From assembly GCA_963830545.1 (NCBI GenBank), contig CAWHMK010000001.1:1364001-1428000 (forward strand): 64,000 nt of DNA, in the 5' to 3' direction. Below the pieces are notes generated by a model, which saw only the letters and a list, made by a program, of their open reading frames with translations, did no database searches and was not told the DNA's origin. The position numbers and the translations under genes were made by a program. This document shows positions 26,724-35,862 of the stretch, piece by piece. Each line of letters opens with the position of its first letter. Positions within the stretch are counted from its first letter, which is position 1. The DNA comes from DATGJX01 sp963830545. Its GTDB lineage: Bacteria > Vulcanimicrobiota > Vulcanimicrobiia > Vulcanimicrobiales > Vulcanimicrobiaceae.

Positions 26724-27979
26724 CTAACCGCGCACCTTGCCGAAGACGAGGACGCTGTTGTGTCCGCCGAAACCGAACGAATTCGAGAACGCGACGTTCA
26801 CCGGCGCTTTGCGCGCCACGTTCGGCACGTAGTCGAGCGTGCATTCCGGATCGGGATTGTCGTAGTTGATCGTCGGCGGCATGACGTCGTCGTGCACCGC
26901 GAGCGCCGTTGCGACGCCTTCGATGCCGCCGGCCGCGCCGAGCGCGTGTCCGTGCATCGATTTTGTCGAACTCACCGCCACGCGAGCCGCATCCTGCGCG
27001 CCGAAGACGCGTTCGATCGCCTGCGATTCAGCCGTGTCGCCTTGCGGTGTCGACGTGCCGTGCGCATTGATGTAATCGACGTCGTGCGCCTGCACGCCGC
27101 TGATTTCGAGCGCGCGACTGAGCGCGAGTTGAACGCCCGTGCTTTCCGGATCGGGCGCCACGATGTTATACGCATCCGCGGATTGGCCGTAGCCGAGCAC
27201 TTCACAATACATGCGCGCCCCGCGCGCCCTCGCGTGTTCGTACTCCTCGAGCACGAGCATTCCGGCGCCTTCGCCGAGGACGAATCCGTCACGCTCCGTG
27301 TCGAACGGACGGCTCGCGCGCGCCGGATCGTCGTTGCGCGTCGACATGGCTTTCATCGAACAGAAACCGCCGACCGCAAGCGGTGAAATCGTCGCTTCAC
27401 TGCCGCCCGTCACCATCATCGGCGCCTCGCCGGCCGCCACGTAATTGATAAGCGCTGATGATGGCGTCGTTGCCGCTCGCGCACGCGCTCGAAACCGCGA
27501 ACACCGGACCGCGCAACCCGTATGCCATCGAAATTTGCGCGGACGCCGCATTCGCCATCAGCATCGGAATGAAGAAGGGCGTGACCTTGGACCACGTGCC
27601 GTCTTTCTTGGCCTTCTCGGAGCTGTGCCAAAACGTCAGAATGCCGCCGATGCCGGTCGCAACCACTGCGCCCGAACGGTCCAGCAATTGCGGTTCGGAG
27701 AGATCCAGCCCGGAATCTTCCAGCGCTTCTTTTGCCGCGACCATCGCGAAGTGCGAGAAAGCGGTCCATGCGTTTCGATTCGCGTTTGCCGATCAGCGCT
27801 TCCGGGTCGAAATCCTTGACCTCGGCTGCAAAGCGCGTGGAGAAGTCGGTGGCATCGAACGCGGTGATGGGTCCGACGCCGCTCTCCCCGGCGATGAGCC
27901 GGCGCCAGAATTCGTCCTTGGTGTTCCCCAAGGGCGTCACCGCTCCAAGGCCGGTGACGACGACTCGTCTCTTGTCCAA
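26724..27979 (-). CDS. fabF: 3-oxoacyl-ACP synthase II (interrupted by two frameshifts)
   Basis: Condensing enzyme of fatty-acid elongation. Three frame segments join in order: RRVVVTGLGAVTPLGNT to KRMDRF; then FAMVAAKEAL to the active-site Cys segment VSSACASGNDAI; then INYVAAGEAPMMVTGGSEA through the catalytic His motifs NAHGTSTPQGD and SSTKSMHGHALGAAGG. One base must be removed near 27758-27760 and another near 27455-27464, giving about 417 residues, standard for FabF. The start is probably TTG at 27979. No acpP lies next to it. First gene of the fabF-rnc-smc-purH operon. Confidence 0.9.
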
Positions 27980-28034
27980 AACGTCCGTGAGATACGGCGG
28001 GTCCGGGCCGTCCCCTCTTGCGAATAACCTTCCG

Positions 28035-28829
28035 ATGCTTCGGCGCCTGGGGGTCCTACTTCTGACGACGGTGCTCGCGATGGGTGCCGCACCTCGAGCC
28101 GCTCGCATTCCGGCGGGCATGCCCCCGGCTTTCGTTCCGCCGCCCATTCTCATGTATCACCGGATAGACGTCGACCACCCGCGCGATGCGGTCGGCCGCG
28201 ATCTCACGATCTCGCCCCAACAGTTCGCGGCACAGCTCGCGTACCTGAAGAGCCGCGGCGTCACCGGTATCAGTATGGAACAGCTGCAGCGGCGGCTGGA
28301 ATTGGGCGAGCCGCTCGATCACCTCGTCGTGCTGACCTTCGACGATGGATACGCCGACCAATACGATTACGCGCTTCCCGCAATCCGGCGTTACGGTGAC
28401 GCCGCCACGTTTTACATCGTCACCGGCCTTCTGGGGAAACGGCGCCATTTGACGTGGGAACAGGTCGAAGCGATGCACGGCTTCGGCCAGGACATCGCCG
28501 CGCACGGCGTCGAGCACGAGGATCTCTCTCGCATGTCCGCGGCGCAGCAAGCGTTCCAAATCGACGATTCGATCGATCTGCTCAGAAGCAAACTGCACGC
28601 TCAGATCGCTTCGTATTGCTATCCGGCCGGCCGCTTCAATCGCGCGACCCTGCAGCTGGTGCGCAGCGCGGGCGTCGGACTCGCGGTCACGACCGATCGC
28701 AAATATGTCATCCTGCCGGAAAACCGTTTCGAGCTTACCCGCGTGCGCGTGCGCAGCGATTGGAGCATCGAGGATTTCGCATCCGCCCTTCGCGGCGCCC
28801 AGCAACGCGCCGTCATCGTGCTGCGTTAA
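28035..28829 (+). CDS. Polysaccharide deacetylase (NodB domain), exported
   Basis: A 264-residue carbohydrate esterase family 4 protein. An N-terminal signal peptide (LGVLLLTTVLAMGAAPRAA) is followed by the NodB domain: motif 1 LTFDDGYADQYD with the catalytic Asp, motif 2 HGVEHEDLS with the zinc-binding histidines, and motif 3 CYPAGRFN. It would remove N- or O-acetyl groups from an extracellular polysaccharide or peptidoglycan. It is divergent from fabF with about 55 bp between the starts, and the next gene follows after 7 bp. Confidence 0.88.
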   Translation: MLRRLGVLLLTTVLAMGAAPRAARIPAGMPPAFVPPPILMYHRIDVDHPRDAVGRDLTISPQQFAAQLAYLKSRGVTGISMEQLQRRLELGEPLDHLVVLTFDDGYADQYDYALPAIRRYGDAATFYIVTGLLGKRRHLTWEQVEAMHGFGQDIAAHGVEHEDLSRMSAAQQAFQIDDSIDLLRSKLHAQIASYCYPAGRFNRATLQLVRSAGVGLAVTTDRKYVILPENRFELTRVRVRSDWSIEDFASALRGAQQRAVIVLR

Positions 28830-28836
28830 TCGTGTG

Positions 28837-29340
28837 ATGATGCGCAATCTGGCGATATTCTTGCTGGCGGCGATTTTTCTGGGCGCAGCCTCGCCCGCAC
28901 ACAAGTACGCGACAATCTCCGGAATCGTCACGGCGATAGACGGATCCATTGCGCAACTGCGCGAGAGCGACGGCACGACGGTCGCCGTCGACGAAAGCAG
29001 TCTCATTGCCGAAGGGCAGCCGCTCACGCTGGGCGGCCACTTCGCGGTGCACGGCTATTTCCGCAAACATGTCTTCATCGCGCAGCCCAACCCGTCCGGA
29101 GGCGGGAACGGTTACCCGCCCCCCGGCGCAACCGCGACCGTTCGCGGCATCGTAGCCTCGATGCGTGCGGGCTGCATCGTTCTCGCCGCGACCGGTGCTC
29201 CGAGCATCACCGTCAACGACCAGCTCGCGCTCGACAAAGGCATGGGCCAAGCCCTTCGAGTCGGCGCCGGAATCACTGCCCTGGGCTACTGGAGCGGAAG
29301 CACGTTTTACGCCGTCGGTATCGTTCCGGGTCTCATTTGA
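28837..29340 (+). CDS. Exported protein with two OB-like repeats, function unknown
   Basis: A 167-residue protein with a signal peptide (NLAIFLLAAIFLGAASPA). The mature part contains two similar ~60-residue beta-rich units, each opening with a G-I-V pattern (ISGIVTAIDGSIAQL and VRGIVASMRAGCIVL), suggestive of DUF5666/OB-fold repeats. A Gly/Pro-rich linker (NPSGGGNGYPPPGA) separates them. ATG 28837 or 28840 can serve as start. Its stop codon overlaps the predicted -35 element of the rpmA promoter. No specific function can be claimed. Confidence 0.55.
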   Translation: MMRNLAIFLLAAIFLGAASPAHKYATISGIVTAIDGSIAQLRESDGTTVAVDESSLIAEGQPLTLGGHFAVHGYFRKHVFIAQPNPSGGGNGYPPPGATATVRGIVASMRAGCIVLAATGAPSITVNDQLALDKGMGQALRVGAGITALGYWSGSTFYAVGIVPGLI

Positions 29341-29366
29341 CGCCCCGGGCGCGCCTCTGCTATAGT
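29337..29366 (+). promoter_or_regulatory. Sigma-70-like promoter of rpmA
   Basis: TTGACG (29337-29342) and TATAGT (29361-29366) are separated by 18 bp. The expected transcription start lies about 2-4 bp before the rpmA ATG (29376), which implies a leaderless or nearly leaderless rpmA message. No Shine-Dalgarno precedes the ATG, consistent with that. Confidence 0.65.
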
Positions 29367-29375
29367 ATCGCGGCT

Positions 29376-29657
29376 ATGTTCCTTTTCGATCTCCAGCTTT
29401 TCGCGTCCAAGAAGGGCGCGGGTTCCACGCGTAACGGCCGCGACTCGAACGCACAGCGCCTTGGCGTGAAGAAGTACGGCGGCCAAGCGGTCATCGCCGG
29501 CAACATCATCGTGCGCCAGCGCGGCACGCAGTTCTATCCCGGCGAGAACGTCGGCCTCGGAAAGGACCACACGCTCTTCGCGCTCGCGGACGGCGTGGTC
29601 GAATTTGCGACCCATCGCAACCGCAAGCACGTGCACGTGCGTGCGGCCGCCGCATAA
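29376..29657 (+). CDS. rpmA: 50S ribosomal protein bL27 with cleavable-type N-terminal extension
   Basis: A 93-residue bL27, which reaches into the peptidyl-transferase centre. The conserved core begins ASKKGAGSTRNGRDS and includes QRGTQFYPGENVGLGKDHTLFAL. Ahead of it is an extension MFLFDLQLF that matches the Firmicutes-type bL27 leader cleaved between F and A by the cysteine protease Prp, as shown for Staphylococcus aureus. The usual neighbours rplU and prp are absent here; obgE follows, as in many genomes. It has its own promoter upstream and a terminator-like hairpin downstream. Confidence 0.95.
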   Translation: MFLFDLQLFASKKGAGSTRNGRDSNAQRLGVKKYGGQAVIAGNIIVRQRGTQFYPGENVGLGKDHTLFALADGVVEFATHRNRKHVHVRAAAA

Positions 29658-29684
29658 CACGCCAAGCGCGAAAATCCATCAGAG

Positions 29685-29714
29685 TCGGTCCGGCAACGGG
29701 CCGATTTTGCTTTT
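29685..29714 (+). terminator. Rho-independent terminator/attenuator between rpmA and obgE
   Basis: A 7-bp stem (TCGGTCC at 29685-29691 with GGGCCGA at 29698-29704, one G-T pair) closes a 6-base loop and is followed by TTTTGCTTTT. This fits an intrinsic terminator. It would separate rpmA from obgE or allow partial read-through, letting the ribosomal protein be made in excess over ObgE. Confidence 0.6.
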
Positions 29715-29734
29715 CCGGCTAAAGTGGAACGCCT

Positions 29735-30998
29735 GTGCAGTTCATAGATGAAGCGGCGATTACGGTTGCGGCCGGCAACGGCGGAGACGGACTGGTCGCG
29801 TGGCGCCGCGAGAAGTACATCCCGAAGGGCGGACCGGCCGGCGGGGACGGCGGGCACGGCGGCAGCGTCTACCTCGAAGCGACGCCGGAACTCTCGACGC
29901 TCGTGGAATTCCGGTTCAAGCGGCAATTTGCGGCGGATTCCGGCAAGCCGGGCGGCACCTCGAACAAATCCGGACGCAGCGGCGAGGACTTGGTGATTCG
30001 GGTCCCGGTGGGCACCATCGTCTACCGCCGCCCCGAAGGCGAAGACGAAGCTTTTCTGACCGATCTGCACGCGGACGGCGAACGCATTCTCGTTGCGAAG
30101 GGTGGCCGCGGCGGCTTGGGCAACCAGCATTTCGCAACCTCTACGCGTCAAGCGCCGCGTTTCGCCGAAAAAGGCGAGCCCGGCGAGCGCTTCACGGTGC
30201 GCCTGGAGCTGCGACTGCTCGCGGATTGCGGAATCGTGGGCCTGCCGAACGCCGGAAAATCCACCTTGCTATCCGTGGTTTCGGCCGCGCGCCCCAAGAT
30301 TGCCGACTATCCGTTCACCACGCTCGAGCCTCAGCTCGGCGTCGTCCGCGTCTCGGACGAGGAATCGTTCGTGATGGTGGACGTCCCCGGGCTCATCGAA
30401 GGCGCCCACCTGGGCGCCGGACTCGGCGATCAATTTCTTCGCCACGTCGAACGCACGCGCGTATTGGTTCATCTGCTCGACGGCTCGAAGCCGCTCGAAG
30501 CGATGCTGCAAGACAAGAAGATCATCGAGGACGAGCTGCATCGCATGGAATCCGCAGCTGCCGCACAAACCGGCGCTGCTGGTGGTTTCCAAACTGGATT
30601 TGCCCGACGCGCAGGAACGCCTTGCCGAGTTGCGCGCAGAGTTTCCGCACGCACGCGGCATCAGTTCCGCGACGGGTGAGGGCGTGCAAGATCTCGTCTA
30701 CGCTGCATGGACTGCTATCCAGCAGGCGCCGATACCGGAAATAGTCGCGCCGGAGCCGGCGAAGATTCATCTGCGGCCCAGCGAACCGTTCACCATCCAG
30801 AAACACGATGAAACGTTCGTCATCAGCGGCGAGCGCGTCGAACGGCTGGCGGCGATGACGAACTTCGATTCCGACGAAGGTCTGGCGCGCTTCGAGCAGA
30901 TCCTCGCAAAGATGGGCGTAGACAAAAAATTACGCGAACTGGGCGCAGTCGAAGGGGATACGGTACGCATCGGGCCGTACGAGTTCACCTACTCATGA
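29735..30998 (+). CDS. obgE: GTPase ObgE/CgtA (interrupted by a frameshift)
   Basis: Essential GTPase in 50S assembly and stringent control. The N-terminal Obg fold is glycine-rich (GGPAGGDGGHGGSVYLEA). G1 is GLPNAGKSTL and G3 DVPGLIEGAH. A one-base insertion at the GG at 30547-30548 shifts the frame; removing it gives HRMNPQLPHKPALLVVSKLD, containing the G4 motif SKLD, and then a C-terminal OCT domain ending VRIGPYEFTYS. Corrected length about 420 residues, normal. The start is GTG 29735. Confidence 0.92.
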
Positions 30999-31011
30999 AA
31001 ATGCGTTCTCC

Positions 31012-31623
31012 ATGCGTCTAGGAATATTCGGGGGCACGTTCGATCCCATTCACAACATTCATCTGTTCGTGGCGGAATCGGCACGCGTCACGGAGGGACT
31101 CGATCGCGTGCTCTTCGTGCCGACCAGCAGCGTGCATTACCGCACCAAACCCGAAGCCTCGCCGGAGCACCGCTGCGCGATGATCCTGGGGGCGATCGAG
31201 AGCAACCCGCATTTCTCACTGGACGATACGGACCTGCGTCCCGGGGCGACGGGTTACACCGCGGATCTCTTGCCGAAGATCAAAGCGAAGTACGCAGATG
31301 CGACGCTCGCGTTCATCACGGGCGCCGATTCGCTGGCCAGCAACTCCTGGGTGCGCTTCGAAGAAGTGCTCGAATCGCTGGAAAGTTTCGTCATCGCACC
31401 GCGTGCCGGCGTAAGCAGCGAAGGAATGGCGCGCGTTCTCGCAGCGGTGCCGAACGCCTTACGCAGCCGCATAAAAACGCTGAATCTGCCGGAGATGCCG
31501 GAGAGCGCGACGCTCGTGCGCACGCTGCTGTCGCAGGGAAAATCCATTCGCTATCTCGTGCCCGAGCCGGTCTGGGAGTACATCACCGCACACAAGGTGT
31601 ACGGCATTGAAGCGCCTGCGTGA
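31012..31623 (+). CDS. nadD: Nicotinate-nucleotide adenylyltransferase
   Basis: A 203-residue enzyme adenylating nicotinate mononucleotide in NAD synthesis. The N-terminal nucleotide-binding motif is GIFGGTFDPIHNIHL, with FVPTSSVHYRTKP and AFITGADSLAS following, and the C-terminal PESATLVRTLLSQGKSIRYLVP replacing the ISSTxIR motif. Length is standard. It is 13 bp after obgE in the conserved obgE-nadD arrangement. Confidence 0.95.
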   Translation: MRLGIFGGTFDPIHNIHLFVAESARVTEGLDRVLFVPTSSVHYRTKPEASPEHRCAMILGAIESNPHFSLDDTDLRPGATGYTADLLPKIKAKYADATLAFITGADSLASNSWVRFEEVLESLESFVIAPRAGVSSEGMARVLAAVPNALRSRIKTLNLPEMPESATLVRTLLSQGKSIRYLVPEPVWEYITAHKVYGIEAPA

Positions 31624-32005
31624 CGGCGCCGTTCTTGCAGCGGCGCTGACGCTTGGCGCGTGTTCGGGAGCGCAGAACGTGCAAAGCGCGCTTGCGAGCT
31701 GCGCGTCGGCTCCGCAGGGATACGCCGAAGTGTACGTCCCCGACGCAACGGTCGATCGCGTTCTCGGTGCGCGCGATTCGCGAAGCGGGCGGCACGAAGG
31801 TTTCGTCATACGCACCGCTGATCGCTCGTTCACGGTCGAAGACAACGTCGGCATTACGGGGCCGATTCCGCTGCAACGCGGCGATGCCGTGTCGCTTCTG
31901 GGTCAATTGGAATGCAACGATTACGTGATCCACTGGACGCATCACGATCCACGCGGACGTCACGCGTCCGGATACATCAAGGTCAACGGCAGAGTATATG
32001 AATAG
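31607..32005 (+). CDS. DUF3465 family lipoprotein
   Basis: A 132-residue lipoprotein: lipobox LGAC after a short hydrophobic segment (AVLAAALT). The body matches DUF3465: a DSRSGRHEGFVI segment, LQRGDAVSLLGQLECND, and the family's diagnostic IHWTHHDPRGRHASGYI near the C-terminus. The role of DUF3465 is not known; the fold is probably OB-like. The start is TTG 31607, overlapping the nadD stop by 17 bp, and its end overlaps maf. Insertion between nadD and maf is unusual. Confidence 0.75.
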   Translation: MKRLRDGAVLAAALTLGACSGAQNVQSALASCASAPQGYAEVYVPDATVDRVLGARDSRSGRHEGFVIRTADRSFTVEDNVGITGPIPLQRGDAVSLLGQLECNDYVIHWTHHDPRGRHASGYIKVNGRVYE

Positions 32006-32603
32006 CGCGCCGCGCATAATCCTCGCGAGCGCATCGCCCCGCAGACTGGAATTACTGCAATCGCTGCGCTTCGCCGTGCAGGTGATGCCGAGCAGTTACG
32101 ACGAGCCCGAGCATCCCGACCTCGCCCCTCGCGATCTCGCAATCTTGCACGCGCGGCACAAATGCGAGGACGTCCGAAAAAGCGTTCGGACGTCCGATCC
32201 CATCGTTGCGGCGGACACGGTCGTCGACGTCGACGGCATTGCCTACAACAAACCGGCCGACGAACGCGATGCAAAGCGCATGCTTTGCGATCTGTCCGGA
32301 CGCACGCACATCGTGCACACGGCATTCGCGCTCGCTGTGCCGGATCGACGCGAGTTGATCGAACAGTGCGAGAGCACGTTCGTGACGTTTTTTCCGCTGA
32401 GCGACGATGAGATCGATGCGTATGTCGCGAGTAGAGAACCGATGGACAAAGCGGGCGCGTACGGCATTCAAGCCTACGGCGCGACGCTCGTGGAACGCGT
32501 AGAAGGCGATTTTTACACGGTCATGGGCTTTCCGCTCGCCCGCTTCGTTCGCACACTCTACCGGTTGGGAATTTCATTGCCGATAACGAAAGCAGGTGCG
32601 TAA
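31998..32603 (+). CDS. maf: Maf-family nucleotide pyrophosphatase
   Basis: A 201-residue septum-formation/house-cleaning pyrophosphatase that hydrolyses non-canonical nucleotides such as dTTP/UTP analogues. Motifs: LASASPRRLELL, IVAADTVVDVDG, NKPADERDAKRML and KAGAYGIQAYGATLVERVEGD. Length typical. The ATG at 31998 overlaps the DUF3465 stop by 8 bp. Its location before mreC matches the common maf-mre order. Confidence 0.93.
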   Translation: MNSAPRIILASASPRRLELLQSLRFAVQVMPSSYDEPEHPDLAPRDLAILHARHKCEDVRKSVRTSDPIVAADTVVDVDGIAYNKPADERDAKRMLCDLSGRTHIVHTAFALAVPDRRELIEQCESTFVTFFPLSDDEIDAYVASREPMDKAGAYGIQAYGATLVERVEGDFYTVMGFPLARFVRTLYRLGISLPITKAGA

Positions 32604-32635
32604 GCATTGCGCGTTGCCGGCCGGGGTAGGGACTC

Positions 32636-33442
32636 ATTTTTACATATCGTGACGAGCGTAGACTCTTCGCGGTAATCTCCGTGATTATCGTCGCGGCTCT
32701 CGTCGCGCTCATCCAAGTAAGCGCTGCGCGGGCCGGGTCGCCCAGCCCGTTGACCACGGCTCTGACGACTGCCGGAATGGCAATCGAGGAAGCGGCAAGC
32801 TTTTCGGTGAGCATCGTGCGCGGCAGCGGGCAGGCGGTCGTAAGCCTGCCGGGTTTGGCGCACGACGACCGGTCTTTGCGCGCGCGCAACATCTCGCTCG
32901 AACGCGAGAACGCGCGTCTGCACGAACTGCTTGCAGCGTACCAAGCGGACACGGCGCTGGCTCCGCGGCTTGCGGAATATCCCCGCGCAATCCAGGCGCG
33001 CGTCATCGGGTTCCCCCCGGAGAACGGCATCCAGAGCGTGACCATCGACAAAGGCACGCGTAACGGGATCGGCCGCGACGACGGCGTTCTTTCATCCGAC
33101 GGCGTCGTCGGCCGCGTCGTCGAAGCGGGGCCGTTCACAAGCCAGGTCGCACTGTTGACGGATTTTACGAGCACGATCCCGGCCATCGTGCAGCGCGGCC
33201 GCTACTGGGGTGTCGCTAAAGGCAACCAGAGCAGCGTGCGTCTCGATTACGTCTCGCAGGATGCGCCGCTGCGCATCGGCGACCGCGTCGTGACCGGCGA
33301 AGCGCGCTCGTTCCATTCCGGCGCACTGATCGGCACGATCGTACAGATCGAACGCAGCGACTCCAGCCTGTACCAAACGGCCGTCGTCAAACCGGCAGCG
33401 GATTTCTCGACCCTCGATCGCGTTGTCGTTGTTCCGAAGTAA
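32636..33442 (+). CDS. mreC: Rod-shape determining protein MreC (start uncertain)
   Basis: Periplasmic scaffold of the elongation machinery. A TM helix (FAVISVIIVAALVALI) is followed by a coiled coil (RNISLERENARLHELL) and two beta domains ending in FSTLDRVVVVP. The conserved N-terminus YRDERRLFAV lies upstream of GTG 32681, the first canonical start in frame. Either ATT at 32636 initiates (AGGG just upstream), or one T of the T5 run at 32637-32641 is an insertion and TTG 32614 is the real start. Without the upstream part, MreC would begin inside its TM helix. Confidence 0.88.
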   Translation: MFTYRDERRLFAVISVIIVAALVALIQVSAARAGSPSPLTTALTTAGMAIEEAASFSVSIVRGSGQAVVSLPGLAHDDRSLRARNISLERENARLHELLAAYQADTALAPRLAEYPRAIQARVIGFPPENGIQSVTIDKGTRNGIGRDDGVLSSDGVVGRVVEAGPFTSQVALLTDFTSTIPAIVQRGRYWGVAKGNQSSVRLDYVSQDAPLRIGDRVVTGEARSFHSGALIGTIVQIERSDSSLYQTAVVKPAADFSTLDRVVVVPK

Positions 33443-33494
33443 CGAACCTACCGGCGTTCGCGTCAATACGCGCTCGGGTCCAGCGAGCGCGCCG

Positions 33495-33987
33495 ATGGCG
33501 GCTCCCTCGACGTGGACCGCCGCACTGTACCTAGCAATCGCGCTGTTCGTGCAGATCGAACTCATGCACTACATCGGGTTCCGCGGCGCCGAACCCAGCG
33601 CGGTACTCGTCGTACTCGTGTGGTACGCGCTGCGGTCGGACATGCTGCACGCCGCCTGGTTCGGTCTGATTGCGGGCTTGTGCGAAGACATCTTCAGCGC
33701 CCAGACCGGCGTTGCATGGACGGCGGCAATGCCGCTAACGGCGCTCTTCGTCTCGTGGACCTCGCGCGTGGTTTTTCGCCGATTCCATTCCGATTCTCGC
33801 GGGCGTCGTCGTCGCCGCAACGCTGCTGCGCCGTATGATCTTCTGGGTGGTGATGGCGCTGCAAGGATATCCCCCCGGATATGCGCGCGTGCACTTGCAC
33901 CAAGCGCTCTGGGAAGCGCTGCTCAACGCGGTGCTCGTGAGCATTCTCATGCTGGCTGGGCGGCGGTGGGAGTCGTATAGCGAGTGA
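33495..33987 (+). CDS. mreD: Rod-shape determining protein MreD (interrupted by a frameshift)
   Basis: A small polytopic membrane protein of the rod complex. The N-terminal half (ALYLAIALFVQIELMHY, GLIAGLCEDIFSAQTG) and C-terminal half (IPILAGVVVAATLLRRMIFW to VLVSILMLAGRR) are in different frames. Removing one T from the T5 run at 33772-33776 yields RVVFADSIPILAG and about 163 residues. ATG 33495 starts just before the first TM segment; TTG 33423 or 33429 would overlap mreC. Its stop overlaps the mrdA GTG. Confidence 0.85.
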
Positions 33988-35855
33988 AGCCGTACGGGCG
34001 CCGCACGTTGCGCTGGGAGTTCTCCCCGTGGCGCATCGCGTTTTTTGTTGCAATGACGACGATCGCGCTGATCGTGGTCATCGTTCGCTTGATGCAGGTG
34101 CAGCTCGTGCACGGCGAAGACTATCGCGCCGCCGCACAAGCCAATCAGGTCCGCCTCATTCCCGTCGCCGCTCCCCGCGGATTGATCTACGATCGCAACG
34201 GCAAAGTGGTCGTGCGGAGCCGTCCCGAATTCGTCGTCGCGCTCATTCCGTCGCTCGTCAAAGACATCGACTCGGAACTCCGGACGGTGGCGCAAACGAT
34301 CGGCGTGCCGGTTTCGCAATTGCAGCAGCAGCTGCTGCACCATCACGGCGTCAACTATAAGAACTTCGGCGAGGTCGTAACCTACGAGCCGTATGGGCCC
34401 GTCATTCTCGCGAGCGACATACCCGTTGCGAAGGTCAGCCGTCTCTCCGAAATATTGAACGATCTGCCCGGCGTCGACGTGGAAGTGCAAGCCGTCCGGA
34501 ACTATCCGTTCGGTTCGGACGGTGCGGGAATATTCGGCTACGTCGGTCAGATCACTCCCGACGAATACAAACGGTTGCGAAGCCAGGGCTATTCGCTGAA
34601 CGACGTCATCGGAAAAGACGGCTTGGAATACGAGTACGACAAGTACTTGCGCGGCGAGCCGGGCGGGCAGCGCATCGTCGTCGATTCACAAAGCCAGGTC
34701 GTTCCCGGCATCAAGCTTCCACCGAAGCAGCCGGTTCCCGGAGACAGTCTGATCCTCAACGTCGACTGGCGTCTGCAGCGCATTGCGGACGACGCGCTCG
34801 AAAACGGAATACACGCATGGACCGGCGGAAAAATCGAGCTCGGCGGCGCCGTTGCAATACTGGATCCGCGGAACGGCCACGTGCTGGCGATCTCGACGTA
34901 TCCGCGTTACGATCCCAACGCGTTCGCGTCGGACGACTACAAGAAGATCGCGAAGTATCTCCTCGATCCGAAGGACCCGATGATCGATCGCGCCATCGAC
35001 GCCGCGACGCCCACCGGTTCGACGTTCAAAATGATCACGGGCTCTGCGGTGCTCACGGCGGGTTTAGTCAAAGTCAATCAGGTCATCTACGATTCGGGCG
35101 CCTGGGACTGCTACGGCGCGCAGTTCGTGGATCTGGCGGCCGGCGGTCTCGGCAACACGATGTTCGTCCACGCGCTCGCCGCGTCGTCCGACGGCTACTT
35201 CTATCACATGGGCTGGCTGCTCGGCAACGACCGTCTGCGCAAGTTCGCGCAATACTACGGTATCGGGCAGAAAACGGGCATCGATCTGCCCGGCGAGTTC
35301 GAAGGAAACTACCCCACCAACGCCTGGATGCTCAAAGTCGCGGGCGTTCCGCTCGAACCCTCGGACGTGTGCAGTTTGGCGATCGGTCAAGGCGCGCTCG
35401 AAGCGACGCCGCTGCAAATGGCGAACGTCGAGTCGGCGGTCGTCAACGGCGGAACGCTGTACAAACCGCAGATCGTCTCGCAAATTCGCGATCCGCAAGG
35501 GCGCCTCATCAAGAGCTTCTCGCCGCAGATCATCCGGCACGTTCCGGTCACGCCGGAATCGCTGCAGGCGGTTCGCGAAGGGATGAGTCAAGTCACCGAG
35601 CCGTGGGGGACGGCGTACGGTTTGAAGATCGACGGCTTACCGTACGGCGGAAAGACGGGAACCGCGGAAACCGGAAACGGCTCGGGAGCGAACACGACGT
35701 GGTTCGTGGCGTATGCCCCCGCGAATCATCCGAAGATCGCGATGGCGGTATTCGTCGACCGCTCCGGCGGATACGGTGCTTCGGTCGCTGCGCCGATTGC
35801 GCGCGAAATCATGATCAAATACTTCAACATCAAGAATCCCGGACCGGGCTACTAG
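33984..35855 (+). CDS. mrdA: Penicillin-binding protein 2 (elongation transpeptidase)
   Basis: A 623-residue class B PBP that crosslinks peptidoglycan during elongation. A single TM helix (about residues 17-37, FFVAMTTIALIVVIVRL) is followed by the dimerisation domain (APRGLIYDRNGKVV) and the transpeptidase domain with active-site GSTFKM (Ser nucleophile), the second motif SSD in place of SxN, and KTGTAE. The C-terminus is periplasmic. GTG 33984 overlaps the mreD stop (GTGA). RodA and MreB are not in the window. Confidence 0.95.
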   Translation: MKPYGRRTLRWEFSPWRIAFFVAMTTIALIVVIVRLMQVQLVHGEDYRAAAQANQVRLIPVAAPRGLIYDRNGKVVVRSRPEFVVALIPSLVKDIDSELRTVAQTIGVPVSQLQQQLLHHHGVNYKNFGEVVTYEPYGPVILASDIPVAKVSRLSEILNDLPGVDVEVQAVRNYPFGSDGAGIFGYVGQITPDEYKRLRSQGYSLNDVIGKDGLEYEYDKYLRGEPGGQRIVVDSQSQVVPGIKLPPKQPVPGDSLILNVDWRLQRIADDALENGIHAWTGGKIELGGAVAILDPRNGHVLAISTYPRYDPNAFASDDYKKIAKYLLDPKDPMIDRAIDAATPTGSTFKMITGSAVLTAGLVKVNQVIYDSGAWDCYGAQFVDLAAGGLGNTMFVHALAASSDGYFYHMGWLLGNDRLRKFAQYYGIGQKTGIDLPGEFEGNYPTNAWMLKVAGVPLEPSDVCSLAIGQGALEATPLQMANVESAVVNGGTLYKPQIVSQIRDPQGRLIKSFSPQIIRHVPVTPESLQAVREGMSQVTEPWGTAYGLKIDGLPYGGKTGTAETGNGSGANTTWFVAYAPANHPKIAMAVFVDRSGGYGASVAAPIAREIMIKYFNIKNPGPGY

Positions 35856-35862
35856 AGACCCT

